Shown here: one piece after another, positions 1-8,844 of the stretch
Layout: each line of letters begins with the position of its first letter
Numbering within the stretch: position 1 is the first letter of the stretch
NCBI GenBank assembly: GCA_964389375.1
Contig: CAYMDP010000014.1
Coordinates: 1 to 58,564, forward strand
DNA length: 58,564 nt
Direction: 5' to 3'
DNA from: CAYMDP01 sp964389375
Lineage (GTDB): Bacteria > Bdellovibrionota > Bdellovibrionia > Bdellovibrionales > UBA1609
Made by a program: the position numbers and the translations under genes
The notes under the pieces: model-generated
Databases searched by the model: none
What the model saw: the letters and a program-made list of their open reading frames with translations, nothing else
What the model was told of the DNA's origin: nothing

Positions 1-471
1 CATGCAGTTTTTAATCAACGTCCCACTTCATTGATTACGGCCAGAGGCCATAGGCCTGAGACCTTAAAAGAAGGAATCGAGCTCTTAGTCCGCGAAGGGC
101 ATCTTCCAAAGACACCTAATTATTTAAGTTTGTTTCCGGTCAGTCATCCTAAGGTGAAAGAGAATTTGGGTTTTGAATTCGACACTCCCGTTGCAAAACT
201 AAAGCAGGCCGCCATACGGGCTTCAGTAGAAATTGCTCTTCAGAAATACGGCAGGTCCCCTCATCACCGGTTTGGTATGTCCGATGATGATCCCGAAAAT
301 ATCCGCCGAATTGTTGAAGAAATGTCTAGGCTGAAGAGCGAGTATCCTGAGATGTCCTTTTTTGTCATTGAGACGGGGCGCGGCACTATGATGAAGCGCG
401 AGGTTTTCGCGGACCACACGGTGGATCAATGCCTAGCAGAAAGCCACCAAATGAGTTTGTTTGGCGAATAA
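1..471 (+). CDS. C-terminal part of a HAD-like protein (cut by window start)
   Basis: The reading frame is open from base 1 to the stop at 471, so only the C-terminal part (about 156 residues) is present; the TTG at 31 is not needed as a start. The segment SLITARGH near the beginning resembles HAD motif II (a Thr/Ser in a hydrophobic strand), and FGMSDDDPEN further on resembles the acidic HAD motif IV, so a phosphatase-like HAD fold is inferred. The DxD nucleophile of motif I would lie before the window and cannot be checked. A run FFVIETGRGT and a short polar tail end the protein. No partner is visible; the next gene starts about 160 bases downstream. The substrate is unknown. Confidence 0.5.
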   Translation, partial: HAVFNQRPTSLITARGHRPETLKEGIELLVREGHLPKTPNYLSLFPVSHPKVKENLGFEFDTPVAKLKQAAIRASVEIALQKYGRSPHHRFGMSDDDPENIRRIVEEMSRLKSEYPEMSFFVIETGRGTMMKREVFADHTVDQCLAESHQMSLFGE

Positions 472-630
472 CGCGCCGACTCTCGACCGAAGTCTGAGAA
501 ATAGTGGGCTGAATGTCCTAAATCGAGACGTTTTTTTATTCCTTCATATCTTCAAAAAACTCAATGAATTAGAATAGTAATCGTCCGATAAGTGGTGAGT
601 CTAAATCCCGCGATCAGGAAAGGAACAACT

Positions 631-2802
631 ATGCTGAATCTCCGCATCTCATCTCAACTCAAAGATTTAAATGCTCGTTTGGGTCCAATTGCAGTTTTGC
701 TGTTTGGATTTTTAGGCCTTGCCTGTTCGGCACCGGCCCAACTGTCTTCTCGCCCCCAATCTTTGGAGCTGAGTTGTGTGTACGTTCATCCTATTGAGAT
801 GAAGTATCTTGAAAAACATGTGAATTTTAATGCTCAAGAAAAAAATCTTGAAACTCGGGTCGTAGATCAGTTTATCAAGCGTCTGGATGGCTCAAAGCTT
901 TATCTGTCTGATGCCGATGTAAAGTCGATTCAGAAAATGATGACGAATATTTTTGTGAAAACTAAATCCAAAGACTGCAGTCCGATTATAGCGGCTCACG
1001 ACCTATTTAAAAAGCGGGTTGCCGAAAGAGTGGCTTTTGCTAAAAAGACTCTTGGTCCTAAATTTCAATTTGAGCCAAAGACAGAAGTTCTTTTGGATTC
1101 TGACTTAAGAAAGCGAGCTAAGTCTGCGGCTGATGCCAATAAGATTCATGAAAACTTTTTGCAATATCAAGTTGCTACTTATCTGGCGACTGACATGAAA
1201 ATCGAAGAAGCAAAGCAGCAGGTCGGACGAAACTACGAGCGCGTTCAAAAGCGTATCGATGATTATAAAACCACGGACCTTTTAAGCTTTTATTTAGACT
1301 CTTTTGCTCGCGCCTTGGATCCTCACTCGAGTTATCTTTCAAAAGACGCCCTTGAGGATTTTGAGATTCAAATGCGATTGTCTCTTGAGGGGATTGGCGC
1401 GACCCTTAGTTCTCAAGATGGCTTCACAGTGATCGAGCAACTGTTACCAGGGGGCGCTGCCTCTAATTCGGGTCAGCTAAAGCCAAAAGATAAGATCATT
1501 GCCGTTGGGCAAAATGAAGGCGGTGAGCTTCAGAATGTTATCGAAATGGACCTACGAGATGTGGTTCGATTAATTCGTGGTAAGAAGGGCTCCAAAGTTC
1601 GTCTACGGATTTTAAGAAAAGGCGAAAAAGATTCGGACCGTTTTGAAGTCACCTTAGTGCGGGATCAGATCAAACTTGAAGATGATGCTGCGTCCATCAC
1701 CTATATGGATCGAGAAGTTGATGGGCAAAAGAAGAAAATTGGTTTGATTAACCTTCCTTCTTTCTATGCGGATAACCGGCGAAATGGTCCTTCGGCCGCC
1801 GGAGATGTAAAAAAACTTTTGGCTGAAGCTAAGAAGAATAAGACAGACGCCATCGTTTTGGATTTTTCTACAAATGGTGGGGGCTCCTTAAGGGACGCCG
1901 TGGATATTGCTGGCTTATTTATTGCGACAGGAAATGTGGTGAAACAAAGCCAAAAAGCTCCAATTGGCGATAAAATGAGTTACGAGATTCTTGATGACAC
2001 AGACAAAAACGTAAACTGGAATGGCCCTCTAGTGGTTTTAACCAGCAGAGTGAGTGCTAGCGCTTCAGAGATTGTTGCGGGCACTTTGCAGGATTACAAT
2101 CGTGCCATTGTAGTGGGAGCTGATCATACTTTTGGTAAGGGGAGTGTCCAGTCGGTGGAGTATCTGCCGCCCGGACTGGGTGCCATTAAGACCACGGTTG
2201 GGATGTTTTTTACTCCCGGAGGAAATTCGACTCAGCATCGTGGAGTTCCAGCAGACATTGAGATCCCGAGCCCTTATTCAATGAGCGATATCGGAGAGAA
2301 GACTTTGGAGTATTCTCTGCCACCTAAAAAGATTAAGCCCTTTTTGTCGAAATCAGCCTATGTTGTGGCGGGTTCAGATGTTTGGAAGACTCTGACTCCA
2401 GAGGTCAGCAAAAAACTTAAGAAGACTTCTGATGCCCGAGTTGCTGGAAGTGAAGAGTTCAAAAAAGTCAGTGAGGAGCTAAAGAAAAATTCAGAGCGCG
2501 GTAAAAAAATTGTACTTTCAGCTTTGATCCAAGATCGTAAAGATAAAAAAGGCGATAAAAAAGAGGGCGATGCGGGTGCAGATGCCTCGGATCCTGAGTC
2601 TCCAGAGAGTGATGACTATTCATTGTCTCGCGAAGAGAGAAAAAAGAAGTACCTTGAGCGGGCAGATATCAAAGAAGCGGTCAACATTGCTGCGGACTTG
2701 ATTTTAGAGCTCGCAAATCCGCAACTGACTCTAGGTTCCGCAAAAGACCCGAAAGGTTCTTCCGGGGCTGCTGAAGAAAACTCAGTCAAGGTGAATAACT
2801 AA
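631..2802 (+). CDS. prc: Tail-specific (carboxy-terminal processing) protease, S41 family
   Basis: This 723-residue protein is a periplasmic serine protease that trims or degrades proteins from the C-terminus. ATG 631 is preferred over the GTG at 592 because AGGAAAGGA lies 6 bases upstream and it gives a signal peptide ending in GLAC, a possible lipobox. A central PDZ domain (roughly residues 260-350) is followed by the peptidase domain with the Ser/Lys dyad: the middle Ser of SASASEI (about residue 477) and the Lys of TFGKGS (about 503). Length and the QDYNRA segment match Prc of E. coli (about 680 residues) rather than the shorter CtpA. A Lys/Glu-rich low-complexity stretch lies near the C-terminus. 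It stands alone, upstream of the E1 genes. In Gram-negatives Prc acts on lipoproteins and murein hydrolases; here that is an inference. Confidence 0.9.
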   Translation: MLNLRISSQLKDLNARLGPIAVLLFGFLGLACSAPAQLSSRPQSLELSCVYVHPIEMKYLEKHVNFNAQEKNLETRVVDQFIKRLDGSKLYLSDADVKSIQKMMTNIFVKTKSKDCSPIIAAHDLFKKRVAERVAFAKKTLGPKFQFEPKTEVLLDSDLRKRAKSAADANKIHENFLQYQVATYLATDMKIEEAKQQVGRNYERVQKRIDDYKTTDLLSFYLDSFARALDPHSSYLSKDALEDFEIQMRLSLEGIGATLSSQDGFTVIEQLLPGGAASNSGQLKPKDKIIAVGQNEGGELQNVIEMDLRDVVRLIRGKKGSKVRLRILRKGEKDSDRFEVTLVRDQIKLEDDAASITYMDREVDGQKKKIGLINLPSFYADNRRNGPSAAGDVKKLLAEAKKNKTDAIVLDFSTNGGGSLRDAVDIAGLFIATGNVVKQSQKAPIGDKMSYEILDDTDKNVNWNGPLVVLTSRVSASASEIVAGTLQDYNRAIVVGADHTFGKGSVQSVEYLPPGLGAIKTTVGMFFTPGGNSTQHRGVPADIEIPSPYSMSDIGEKTLEYSLPPKKIKPFLSKSAYVVAGSDVWKTLTPEVSKKLKKTSDARVAGSEEFKKVSEELKKNSERGKKIVLSALIQDRKDKKGDKKEGDAGADASDPESPESDDYSLSREERKKKYLERADIKEAVNIAADLILELANPQLTLGSAKDPKGSSGAAEENSVKVNN

Positions 2803-2885
2803 GTCAAGCTCTGGTAAGAGACATTAGTTTTGACATTATTTAGGCTCTTCGATAGGCCTTTAGAGGCTAAATCGAAGGAGAACTT

Positions 2886-3986
2886 GTGGCACAAACTCAT
2901 GCGCTCTCGAAGCCTGTAAAGGGCAAAAAAATGGCTCGTATTAAAGCGACTCCCATTCGTTCTAAGAATAAGACCAAGGCAACAAAGCCCCTTAAGGCCC
3001 TGCCTTTAAGCAAAGATCTACTTTTAAAGATGCATCGGTTGATGCTGAAGTCTCGGGCACTTGAAGAGCGACTTATTAAAATTTATAAATCTGGTGAGGC
3101 CTTCTTTTGGATTGGTGGGCCCGGCGAAGAGGCTTTTGGTGTGCCCCTCGGGCTTCTGACTAAAAAAGGTCATGGACCAAATCATGACTTTCTTCATTTG
3201 CACTATAGAGGCACTCCGACCCTGATTGCGATGGGTATGGAGATGATCGACTCGATTCGAATTATTATGAACCGTGCGACGGATACATCGACCGGGGGAC
3301 GAAATTTTTCGAACCACTATTGTTTCCCCCAGTGGAACGTGACTCCGGTCTCTTCTCCGATTGAAGTTCAGTATTCTTTTGCACTCGGAACGGCGCGAGC
3401 ACAGAAGCGACGGAAAACAGACAGTCTAAGTATTGTGACGGGCGGGGATGCGGGTTCTGCTGAGGGGGACTTCGCAAGTTGTTTAATTTGGGCCTCTCGT
3501 CCAAATGAAGAACTCCCTATTTTGATTACAGTTCAAAACAATCAATGGGGTATTTCGACCGATTACAAAAGCCAACATGCCGAAACAAATGTGGCAGATC
3601 GGGCCAAGGCATTTAAGATTCGCTCTAAGGTCATCAATGGAAATGACCCAATAGAAAGTTATATGGAATTGAAAAGCGAAATGGATTATATCCGAAAAAA
3701 CCGTAAACCTGTTGTCTTAGAGGCAAAAGTCTCTCGGCTTTATGGTCACTCATCTGCCTCTGGTGCTAATCCGATTCCTGAACCAGATTGTATTCGAAAT
3801 TTTGAAGAACTTCTTTTTCGCCAGGGCGTTTTAAAAGAGACTGACGCGAAGAAGATATTTGCTGAGTACGAACTTGAAGCTCGAGAGGCTCAAGAGAAAG
3901 TGCGACTGGAGCCGGCACCGAGTGCCGATTCTATCTGGGATCATGTCTACGCGAATAACGAAAATGGCGATTGGAGAAAGTACTAA
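2886..3986 (+). CDS. 2-oxoacid dehydrogenase E1 component, alpha subunit
   Basis: This is the alpha subunit of a thiamine-diphosphate dehydrogenase that decarboxylates pyruvate or a branched-chain 2-oxoacid and passes the acyl group to lipoyl-E2. The thiamine-diphosphate motif is complete: GDAGSAEGDF at about residues 187-196 and the paired Asn NN at 218-219. The GTG at 2886 is the start because AAGGAG ends 5 bases before it. The first 40 residues are unusually rich in Lys and Pro and precede the conserved domain; this may be a flexible extension that binds E2. The beta gene follows with a one-base overlap. No E2 or E3 gene lies in the window. The substrate (pyruvate versus branched-chain) cannot be settled by eye; the overall look is closer to the branched-chain/heterotetrameric type. 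Confidence 0.88.
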   Translation: MAQTHALSKPVKGKKMARIKATPIRSKNKTKATKPLKALPLSKDLLLKMHRLMLKSRALEERLIKIYKSGEAFFWIGGPGEEAFGVPLGLLTKKGHGPNHDFLHLHYRGTPTLIAMGMEMIDSIRIIMNRATDTSTGGRNFSNHYCFPQWNVTPVSSPIEVQYSFALGTARAQKRRKTDSLSIVTGGDAGSAEGDFASCLIWASRPNEELPILITVQNNQWGISTDYKSQHAETNVADRAKAFKIRSKVINGNDPIESYMELKSEMDYIRKNRKPVVLEAKVSRLYGHSSASGANPIPEPDCIRNFEELLFRQGVLKETDAKKIFAEYELEAREAQEKVRLEPAPSADSIWDHVYANNENGDWRKY

Positions 3987-5041
3987 TGGCGAATATGGCC
4001 CAAGCCATTCGAATGGCATTACACGTCGGCGAAACTCGCCTTGGAGTTCAGGATATATTTGGTCAAGATGTTGGAGCGCCCTTGGGTGGGGTCTTTACGG
4101 CGACTCAGGGTCTAAAAACAGCTTGGAACACGCCTCTTGATGAAAGAGGAATTGTTGGGATGGCCATCGGGCTTGCGATGGCTGGAGATCGCTGTGTTGG
4201 AGAGATTCAATTCTGCGATTATATTTTTAATACCATTGATCTACTTAAAATTGCTGGGAACACCCACTGGGTATCGAACGGAAATTATTCTTTGCCCTTG
4301 GTTTTGATGACCCCGGTCGGTGCTGGAATTCGGGGCTCCGTTTATCATAGTCATAGTTTCGATGCTTGGGCGACTCGTCTTCCAGGTTGGAAAGTTGTGA
4401 TGCCGTCGAATCCTTTGGACGCTTATGGCTTGATGATTTCTGCAATTGAGGACCCCAATCCGGTCTTGTTCTTAAAACCGAAGGCTTTGCTTCGGGTTCG
4501 TGGTGAAGAATTGATCCCTGGGGAGCCAGAGGATGAAAAAACTTTGAAGGCCATGATTGATGCTCCAGTCGGGGATCGCAGTTCATGGAAGGCGAAGTGG
4601 CCGAAGCTTGAGAATTATTCCGTTCCTATTGGACAAGCAAAGGTGACACGGGTTGGAGGCCAGGCGACGGTCGTCAGCTACGGGCGGACTCTTCCCCTAT
4701 GTAATAAAGTTGCCGATCAATTGAAGTCCGAAGGAATTGAGATTGAAGTTATCGATCTGCGCTCGTTAATTCCTTATGATTGGGCCACAGTAAAAACCTC
4801 GGTGCAGAAAACCGGAAGAGTTTTATTTGTGAATGAAGATACTGAGGTTACAAATTTTGGAGAACACTTGGCTTACCGAGTAGTTCAAGAGCTTTTTTAT
4901 GAGCTGATGGCGCGTCCAAAGGTTTTGGCTGGAAAAAATTTGCCGGGGATCGGACTACATCCCAATCTTGAAGAGGCCTCTGTCCCACAGCACTCAGATA
5001 TTGAAGTTGCGATTCGAGAGCTTCTTGCGGAGACCCCCTAA
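3986..5041 (+). CDS. 2-oxoacid dehydrogenase E1 component, beta subunit
   Basis: This 351-residue partner of the preceding alpha subunit forms the heterotetrameric E1 enzyme. The start is ATG 3986, which shares its A with the TAA stop of the alpha gene (TAATG), with GGAGAAAG upstream; this coupling should keep the subunits equimolar. Recognisable family segments include the N-terminal MAQAIRMAL, GIVGMAIGLAMAG, the E..F.DY motif as EIQFCDYIF, GSVYHSHS, and the C-terminal transketolase domain with VSYG and FVNEDTEVTNFGE. Nothing is missing compared with PdhB/BkdB (about 325-350 residues). The pair acts in the cytoplasm and needs an E2 and E3 encoded elsewhere. Confidence 0.9.
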   Translation: MANMAQAIRMALHVGETRLGVQDIFGQDVGAPLGGVFTATQGLKTAWNTPLDERGIVGMAIGLAMAGDRCVGEIQFCDYIFNTIDLLKIAGNTHWVSNGNYSLPLVLMTPVGAGIRGSVYHSHSFDAWATRLPGWKVVMPSNPLDAYGLMISAIEDPNPVLFLKPKALLRVRGEELIPGEPEDEKTLKAMIDAPVGDRSSWKAKWPKLENYSVPIGQAKVTRVGGQATVVSYGRTLPLCNKVADQLKSEGIEIEVIDLRSLIPYDWATVKTSVQKTGRVLFVNEDTEVTNFGEHLAYRVVQELFYELMARPKVLAGKNLPGIGLHPNLEEASVPQHSDIEVAIRELLAETP

Positions 5042-5042
5042 A

Positions 5043-5870
5043 GTGCCAACACGAAAATCTAAACAGCATCTTCAGCGTAAAGCTCGCTTCAATGATTTCG
5101 ATAAGTACACCTACTATACGAAGGCCGTTCAAAGTCCCGATACGGATGTCGAATTTATTCACGAAACCTTTAAAACCTTAAGGGGACGAGCTCCAAAGGT
5201 TTTTAGAGAGGACTTTTGTGGAACCTTTATAAATAGTTGTGAGTGGGTCAAGATGCGTCCCGATCATAAAGCGATAGGTATCGATTTGGATATCGAGCCC
5301 CTCGAGTACGGAAAAAAAACTTATCTCGCCAAACTTAAAGAGCCTCAGCAAAAACGCATTCAGATACTGAGGGAAGACGTTTTATCTAAAGATCTTCCTC
5401 GGGCGGATATCATCGCCGCGATGAACTTTTCTTATTATCTTTTTAAAAAACGTGCGATTTTAAAAGAATACTTTTTGAACGCCCTTCATGGCTTGCGAGC
5501 TGAGGGAATGTTTATTCTAGATTGTTTTGGCGGAAGCCTTTGCCAGGTCGCCAATGTTGAAGTGACCGAGCACAAGACTTTTTCGTACTACTGGGACCAA
5601 GCTAAATATGACCCCATTACGAACGAGGCTTTGTTTCACATTCATTTTAAACGAAAAGGTGAAGCTAACAGAGAGCGGGTTTTTACCTACGATTGGAGAA
5701 TGTGGACGATTCCAGAATTGCGTGAACTTCTTGAAGAAGTGGGTTTTCAAAAAACCTTCGTCTACTGGGAAGGGACCACAAAAAGTGGTGAGGGCGACGG
5801 AAAATTTACCCGCACCGAAGTCGGCGAAGAGTGCGAGGCCTGGATTGCCTACATCGTTGCATTAAGATGA
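5043..5870 (+). CDS. Class I SAM-dependent methyltransferase
   Basis: A 275-residue methyltransferase of unknown substrate. The GTG at 5043 begins two bases after the E1-beta stop, with GGAG about 11 bases before it, so translation is probably coupled. The Rossmann SAM-binding part is seen as EDFCGT (about residues 57-61, motif I in the variant with CGT), AIGIDLDI (77-84, motif II) and DIIAAMNFSYYLF (motif IV). The C-terminal half carries a beta-strand-rich substrate region with TYDWRMWTIPEL. Similar proteins are annotated only as methyltransferases. Its position in the E1 operon may be chance. Its last nine bases overlap the end of pyrE on the other strand. Confidence 0.75.
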   Translation: MPTRKSKQHLQRKARFNDFDKYTYYTKAVQSPDTDVEFIHETFKTLRGRAPKVFREDFCGTFINSCEWVKMRPDHKAIGIDLDIEPLEYGKKTYLAKLKEPQQKRIQILREDVLSKDLPRADIIAAMNFSYYLFKKRAILKEYFLNALHGLRAEGMFILDCFGGSLCQVANVEVTEHKTFSYYWDQAKYDPITNEALFHIHFKRKGEANRERVFTYDWRMWTIPELRELLEEVGFQKTFVYWEGTTKSGEGDGKFTRTEVGEECEAWIAYIVALR

Positions 5871-6383
5871 TTTCAGATCTTCTTTTGAAAAAAGTGAATT
5901 TAGTTTAAGACCAGATTCCTTAAATTTCTCGAAACCTTTTTCTCCGCGAAAAATCACACATAAAACCTGCTCAACCAAAGCGCCCTGATCGCGAAGATCT
6001 TTTGCACTGATCAAAACCTGACCCCCTGTCGACACCACGTCTTCGATCACACACAAACGTTTGCCTTTAATGTCGAGTCCTTCGGCAAATTTGCAGGTCC
6101 CGTACTCTTTGGCTTCTTTTCGAACAAGAACCAGGGGAATTCCAGTTTTTAGAGACAAAGCCGTCCCGATGGGAATGCCACCCATCTCGAGAGCAGCAAG
6201 CGCTTCGGTCTCTTGAGGGACTAGTGGAGCGAGGTGATCTGCAATGGCTGCAAGTAAGTGAGGTTGGGATTCAAAGCGATATTTATCGAAATACTCACTC
6301 GACCTTTGTCCTGAGCGCAGAAGAAAATCTCCCTGAAGGTATGAGGCTTTGTATATCGCCTTAGCCAGTTCTGCTTTTGTCAT
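5862..6383 (-). CDS. pyrE: Orotate phosphoribosyltransferase
   Basis: PyrE joins orotate to phosphoribosyl pyrophosphate to give OMP in de novo pyrimidine synthesis. The 173-residue protein shows the PRPP-binding loop VIEDVVSTGGQ at about residues 112-122, the catalytic-loop region RKEAKEYGT (89-96) and the N-terminal orotate-binding segment LRSGQRSSEYFDKY. The length is slightly short compared with E. coli PyrE (213) but typical of the compact bacterial form. ATG 6383 is preceded by TAAGGAG. It is a single gene read leftward; its 3' end overlaps the methyltransferase gene by nine bases, a convergent arrangement with no separate terminator. Confidence 0.92.
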   Translation of the reverse strand: MTKAELAKAIYKASYLQGDFLLRSGQRSSEYFDKYRFESQPHLLAAIADHLAPLVPQETEALAALEMGGIPIGTALSLKTGIPLVLVRKEAKEYGTCKFAEGLDIKGKRLCVIEDVVSTGGQVLISAKDLRDQGALVEQVLCVIFRGEKGFEKFKESGLKLNSLFSKEDLKSS

Positions 6384-6585
6384 GGGACTCCTTAAGCATT
6401 TTGGGTCTGAAGGTCATTGTGTTACCACTTTTGCTACCACTCTTCAGTTAAAAGGGAAACTCCTGGCTTCTGCCGTTAGATCAAATTTGGCAAGGGCTTT
6501 GCTTTACTAGCTGTTGGGGGCCGTTTCAGTGAAGGATAGGGCCAATCCGACACCTTTTTGCTTAAAAAAGGGGAGGGGATTTGAA

Positions 6586-6672
6586 GTGAAAACTCAGACT
6601 ATGTTTATTTTAATGTTTGTCCTGACCATCCTTATGGCCCTCGTCACACGTCAACTTGGTGGCTACGGCTAA
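6586..6672 (+). CDS. Candidate 28-residue membrane peptide
   Basis: A GTG at 6586 is preceded by an excellent Shine-Dalgarno (GGGGAGGGG at 6570-6577, about 8 bases away). It opens a frame of 28 codons ending at TAA 6670. The product starts MKTQTMF, continues with an almost wholly hydrophobic stretch of about 15 residues (I, L, V, M, F, A) and ends RQLGGYG. It therefore looks like a single-pass small membrane protein. It lies in the pyrE-cutA gap with no other same-strand gene nearby. I do not recognise a family. Support is the ribosome site and the hydrophobic segment only, so expression is unproven. Confidence 0.45.
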   Translation: MKTQTMFILMFVLTILMALVTRQLGGYG

Positions 6673-6799
6673 GCTAAAGCCGACATAGATTTCGGTAAAA
6701 ACCACCGTCCTTCGCCGCCCTAGATGCCCAAAATTTATTGTCGCTTTTAGTTTAACTGGCAAAGGTGAATTGAGCTTCCCTGCTGCGCCAGACTCAGCC

Positions 6800-7129
6800 T
6801 TAGGGGGCTTTGCTTTCAAGGCTTTCTTTGATCCAAGCCAGATAGCTTTCACCTACTGCGGAAGCTTTAAGGGACAGGATGCAGGGGCAAGTGTAGGAGT
6901 GGTATTTAAGGATCGCCTTTTCGATTTCAGAAAAGTAACTTTCAAGACTTTTAAAGATCACAGGAATCTCAGGCGAACTTTGGCCTTTACCCTTCCAGCT
7001 GTACATCGATTCTATGGGTTGCAAGATATTTGCGCAGGCGATCAGCTTAAGCTCGAGCAGTTGAGCCGAGACAGAGCGAGCTTCTTCAATATTTGGAAAT
7101 GTCACATAGACCAGGATCGCAGAACTCAT
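6800..7129 (-). CDS. cutA: CutA-like divalent cation tolerance protein
   Basis: This 109-residue protein matches CutA, a small trimeric cytoplasmic protein of uncertain biochemical role linked to copper tolerance in E. coli. Family marks are VYVTFPN at the N-terminus, LIACANILQPIESMYSWKG in the middle (the ACAN..P..S.Y.W signature) and YLAWIKESL at the end. The start ATG 7129 overlaps the stop of the upstream CBS gene by four bases (ATGA), so the two are translationally coupled; the longer frame to 7177 lies inside that gene. It is the last gene of the minus-strand group that runs from fusA. Confidence 0.9.
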   Translation of the reverse strand: MSSAILVYVTFPNIEEARSVSAQLLELKLIACANILQPIESMYSWKGKGQSSPEIPVIFKSLESYFSEIEKAILKYHSYTCPCILSLKASAVGESYLAWIKESLESKAP

Positions 7130-8178
7130 TTTGCAGCGGGGAGCTTGGCCTGCTGTTTTGATTTGCGCTCTCTCCATAGATCCAAGGCGTACTGCCGCAT
7201 GTCCGCAACAGAATCAAATTCATCTACAATTTCTACTCCGAGAAGAGTTTCGATGGCGTCTTCTAAAGAGACTAACCCAGAAGTCGTTCCGTAGTCGTCA
7301 ACGACTACAAAAATATGCTCGCCCTGTTTAATAAATTGATCAAGGGCTGCGGCCACTGAGAAGTTTTCAGGGATAGACCCAATTGGAGTCATCAGGGCTG
7401 TGACAGAAAGATGATCTTGATCATGAGAATAGGCTTCGAGCACCTTATAGCGATGGACCATGCCTTCGATATGATCGAGGTCTTCGCGATAAACGGGAAT
7501 TCTAGAAAACCGAATCGGCTTATAGTCTTTCATGATCTGACCGACACTCATGTCTGCATCCAGTGCGCTCATGACAGATCTTGGAGTCATGATATCCGAC
7601 ACCTTGATGTTATCCAGCATCAAAAGATTTCGAATAATCGTACTTTCTTTTTGTCGTAAAGTTCCTTCAACCACACCCATTTCTGCGGTCACAATCATCT
7701 CTTCGCGGGTAATGTTTTTTTCTTTTCCCTTAGAGAGAAGTTTGTACAGAAGCTCAGATAGATAAACGAAGGGATAGGTGAAGTAAATTAAGGCTCGAAT
7801 GGTGTAGGTGGCAAAGGGGGCCAGGGATTTCCAGTGAATCGCGCCCCAGGTTTTCGGAAAAATCTCGGAAGTGACTAAAATCAAAATGGTCATGACTCCC
7901 GAGGCGGCCGCAACGTAAGAGTCCCCGTAAATTTTTAAGACTTGAGCGCCGACTCCGGCAGCTCCTACGGTGTGAGCTACGGTATTAAGAGTTAGGATCG
8001 CGGCCAAGGGTCGATCGATCTTCGATTTGAGTTGCTGCAAGACAAGGCCATATTTTTTTCCAGTCTTTACTGCGACGGCAATGTAAGCAGGAGTCGAAGA
8101 AAGTAAAACCGCCTCGAGGAGCGAGCAAAGAAAAGATATAGAAAGAGATAAGAACAGATAAACCAATAAGAGGGTCAT
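7126..8178 (-). CDS. CNNM/CorC-family membrane protein with CBS domains (DUF21)
   Basis: A 350-residue inner-membrane protein of the DUF21-CBS family, related to CorC/HlyC and to CNNM magnesium transport proteins. The first about 145 residues hold four hydrophobic segments (the DUF21 domain, with SEIFPKTWGA). Then follow two CBS motifs, seen in DIMTPRSVM and in the later IFVVVDDYGTTSGLVSLED region (about residues 190-330), which in the family bind adenine nucleotides. The long C-terminal CorC_HlyC domain is absent, with only a short Lys/Gln tail, so this is the short form. cutA follows with an ATGA overlap. Magnesium or cobalt efflux is the family role; the ion here is inferred. Confidence 0.85.
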   Translation of the reverse strand: MTLLLVYLFLSLSISFLCSLLEAVLLSSTPAYIAVAVKTGKKYGLVLQQLKSKIDRPLAAILTLNTVAHTVGAAGVGAQVLKIYGDSYVAAASGVMTILILVTSEIFPKTWGAIHWKSLAPFATYTIRALIYFTYPFVYLSELLYKLLSKGKEKNITREEMIVTAEMGVVEGTLRQKESTIIRNLLMLDNIKVSDIMTPRSVMSALDADMSVGQIMKDYKPIRFSRIPVYREDLDHIEGMVHRYKVLEAYSHDQDHLSVTALMTPIGSIPENFSVAAALDQFIKQGEHIFVVVDDYGTTSGLVSLEDAIETLLGVEIVDEFDSVADMRQYALDLWRERKSKQQAKLPAAK

Positions 8179-8292
8179 TTGAAAGGCCAGTATAACAGGA
8201 GAGAAATCGCAACTCTAGCCGTATTTGTGATCTGGATTGTCAGGACTTGGTTTAGGTCCAAAGATGACCCTTCAGTAGACTAAAATCTAGGC

Positions 8293-8844
8293 CTAGCAAG
8301 GTTTCCCCGCTTGAGCTTCTGTGTCATTAAACACTCGACTTCCAGTCGTCTTCCGTTGGCCCTGGTACTTCCCACGGTAGGGATTTAAGGCCTGCTGGTC
8401 CATGCTGCAAAACACAAGTTGGCAAATGCGCCGTCCGGCCTGAAGACGAATTGGAAGAGAGTTTGCGTTGTAGAGTTCGAGTGTGATTTGCCCTTCGAAG
8501 CCCGGATCTACCCAGCCCGCATTTTGAATAAACAAACCCATGCGCCCGATAGAGCTTCGGCCTTCTACGAAAGCGGTCAAATTATCAGGAAGTTTGATGT
8601 ATTCCATGGTCGTAGCCAAAAGAAATGAATGGGGAGGAATCGTGATCTCTTCCCCTTGAATTTCTCGATACTGAATCTCAGAATTCAGATCAATGATTGC
8701 CATATTTCTGTCTTCGACAACTAAGAAATCACGGTCAAGGCGGCAATCGATAGAAGCGGGTTGAATCGAGTCTGCGGAGAGTGGCTCTACGACCAACTCT
8801 CCGGACTTAAGCATACTTGCTAAAGTTTTATCAGATAGAATCAC
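8293..8844 (-). CDS. dcd: dCTP deaminase
   Basis: The 183-residue protein deaminates dCTP to dUTP, the main bacterial route toward dTTP. It has the family segments SIQPASIDCRL near the N-terminus, the catalytic region FVEGRSSIGRMGL followed by GWVDPGFEGQITLEL (Arg, Ser and Glu of the active site), and the C-terminal KYQGQRKTTGSR. It cannot be decided by eye whether it also hydrolyses dUTP, as bifunctional forms do. The GTG start at 8844 overlaps the TGA of fusA by four bases (GTGA), so it is cotranslated with elongation factor G, an unusual pairing. Confidence 0.93.
   Translation of the reverse strand: MILSDKTLASMLKSGELVVEPLSADSIQPASIDCRLDRDFLVVEDRNMAIIDLNSEIQYREIQGEEITIPPHSFLLATTMEYIKLPDNLTAFVEGRSSIGRMGLFIQNAGWVDPGFEGQITLELYNANSLPIRLQAGRRICQLVFCSMDQQALNPYRGKYQGQRKTTGSRVFNDTEAQAGKPC

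Noticed and set aside
2829..2870. TTGACA-like -35 upstream of the E1-alpha gene
   Set aside because: No acceptable -10 hexamer stands 16-18 bases downstream.
3859..4140. Frame spanning the E1-alpha/E1-beta junction
   Set aside because: Out of frame with two well-conserved genes and without any family resemblance.
6430..6440. TTGCTACCACT, also found in the long hairpin at 35463-35535
   Set aside because: Only 11 bases are shared and no hairpin forms here; recorded as a possible remnant but not called a repeat.
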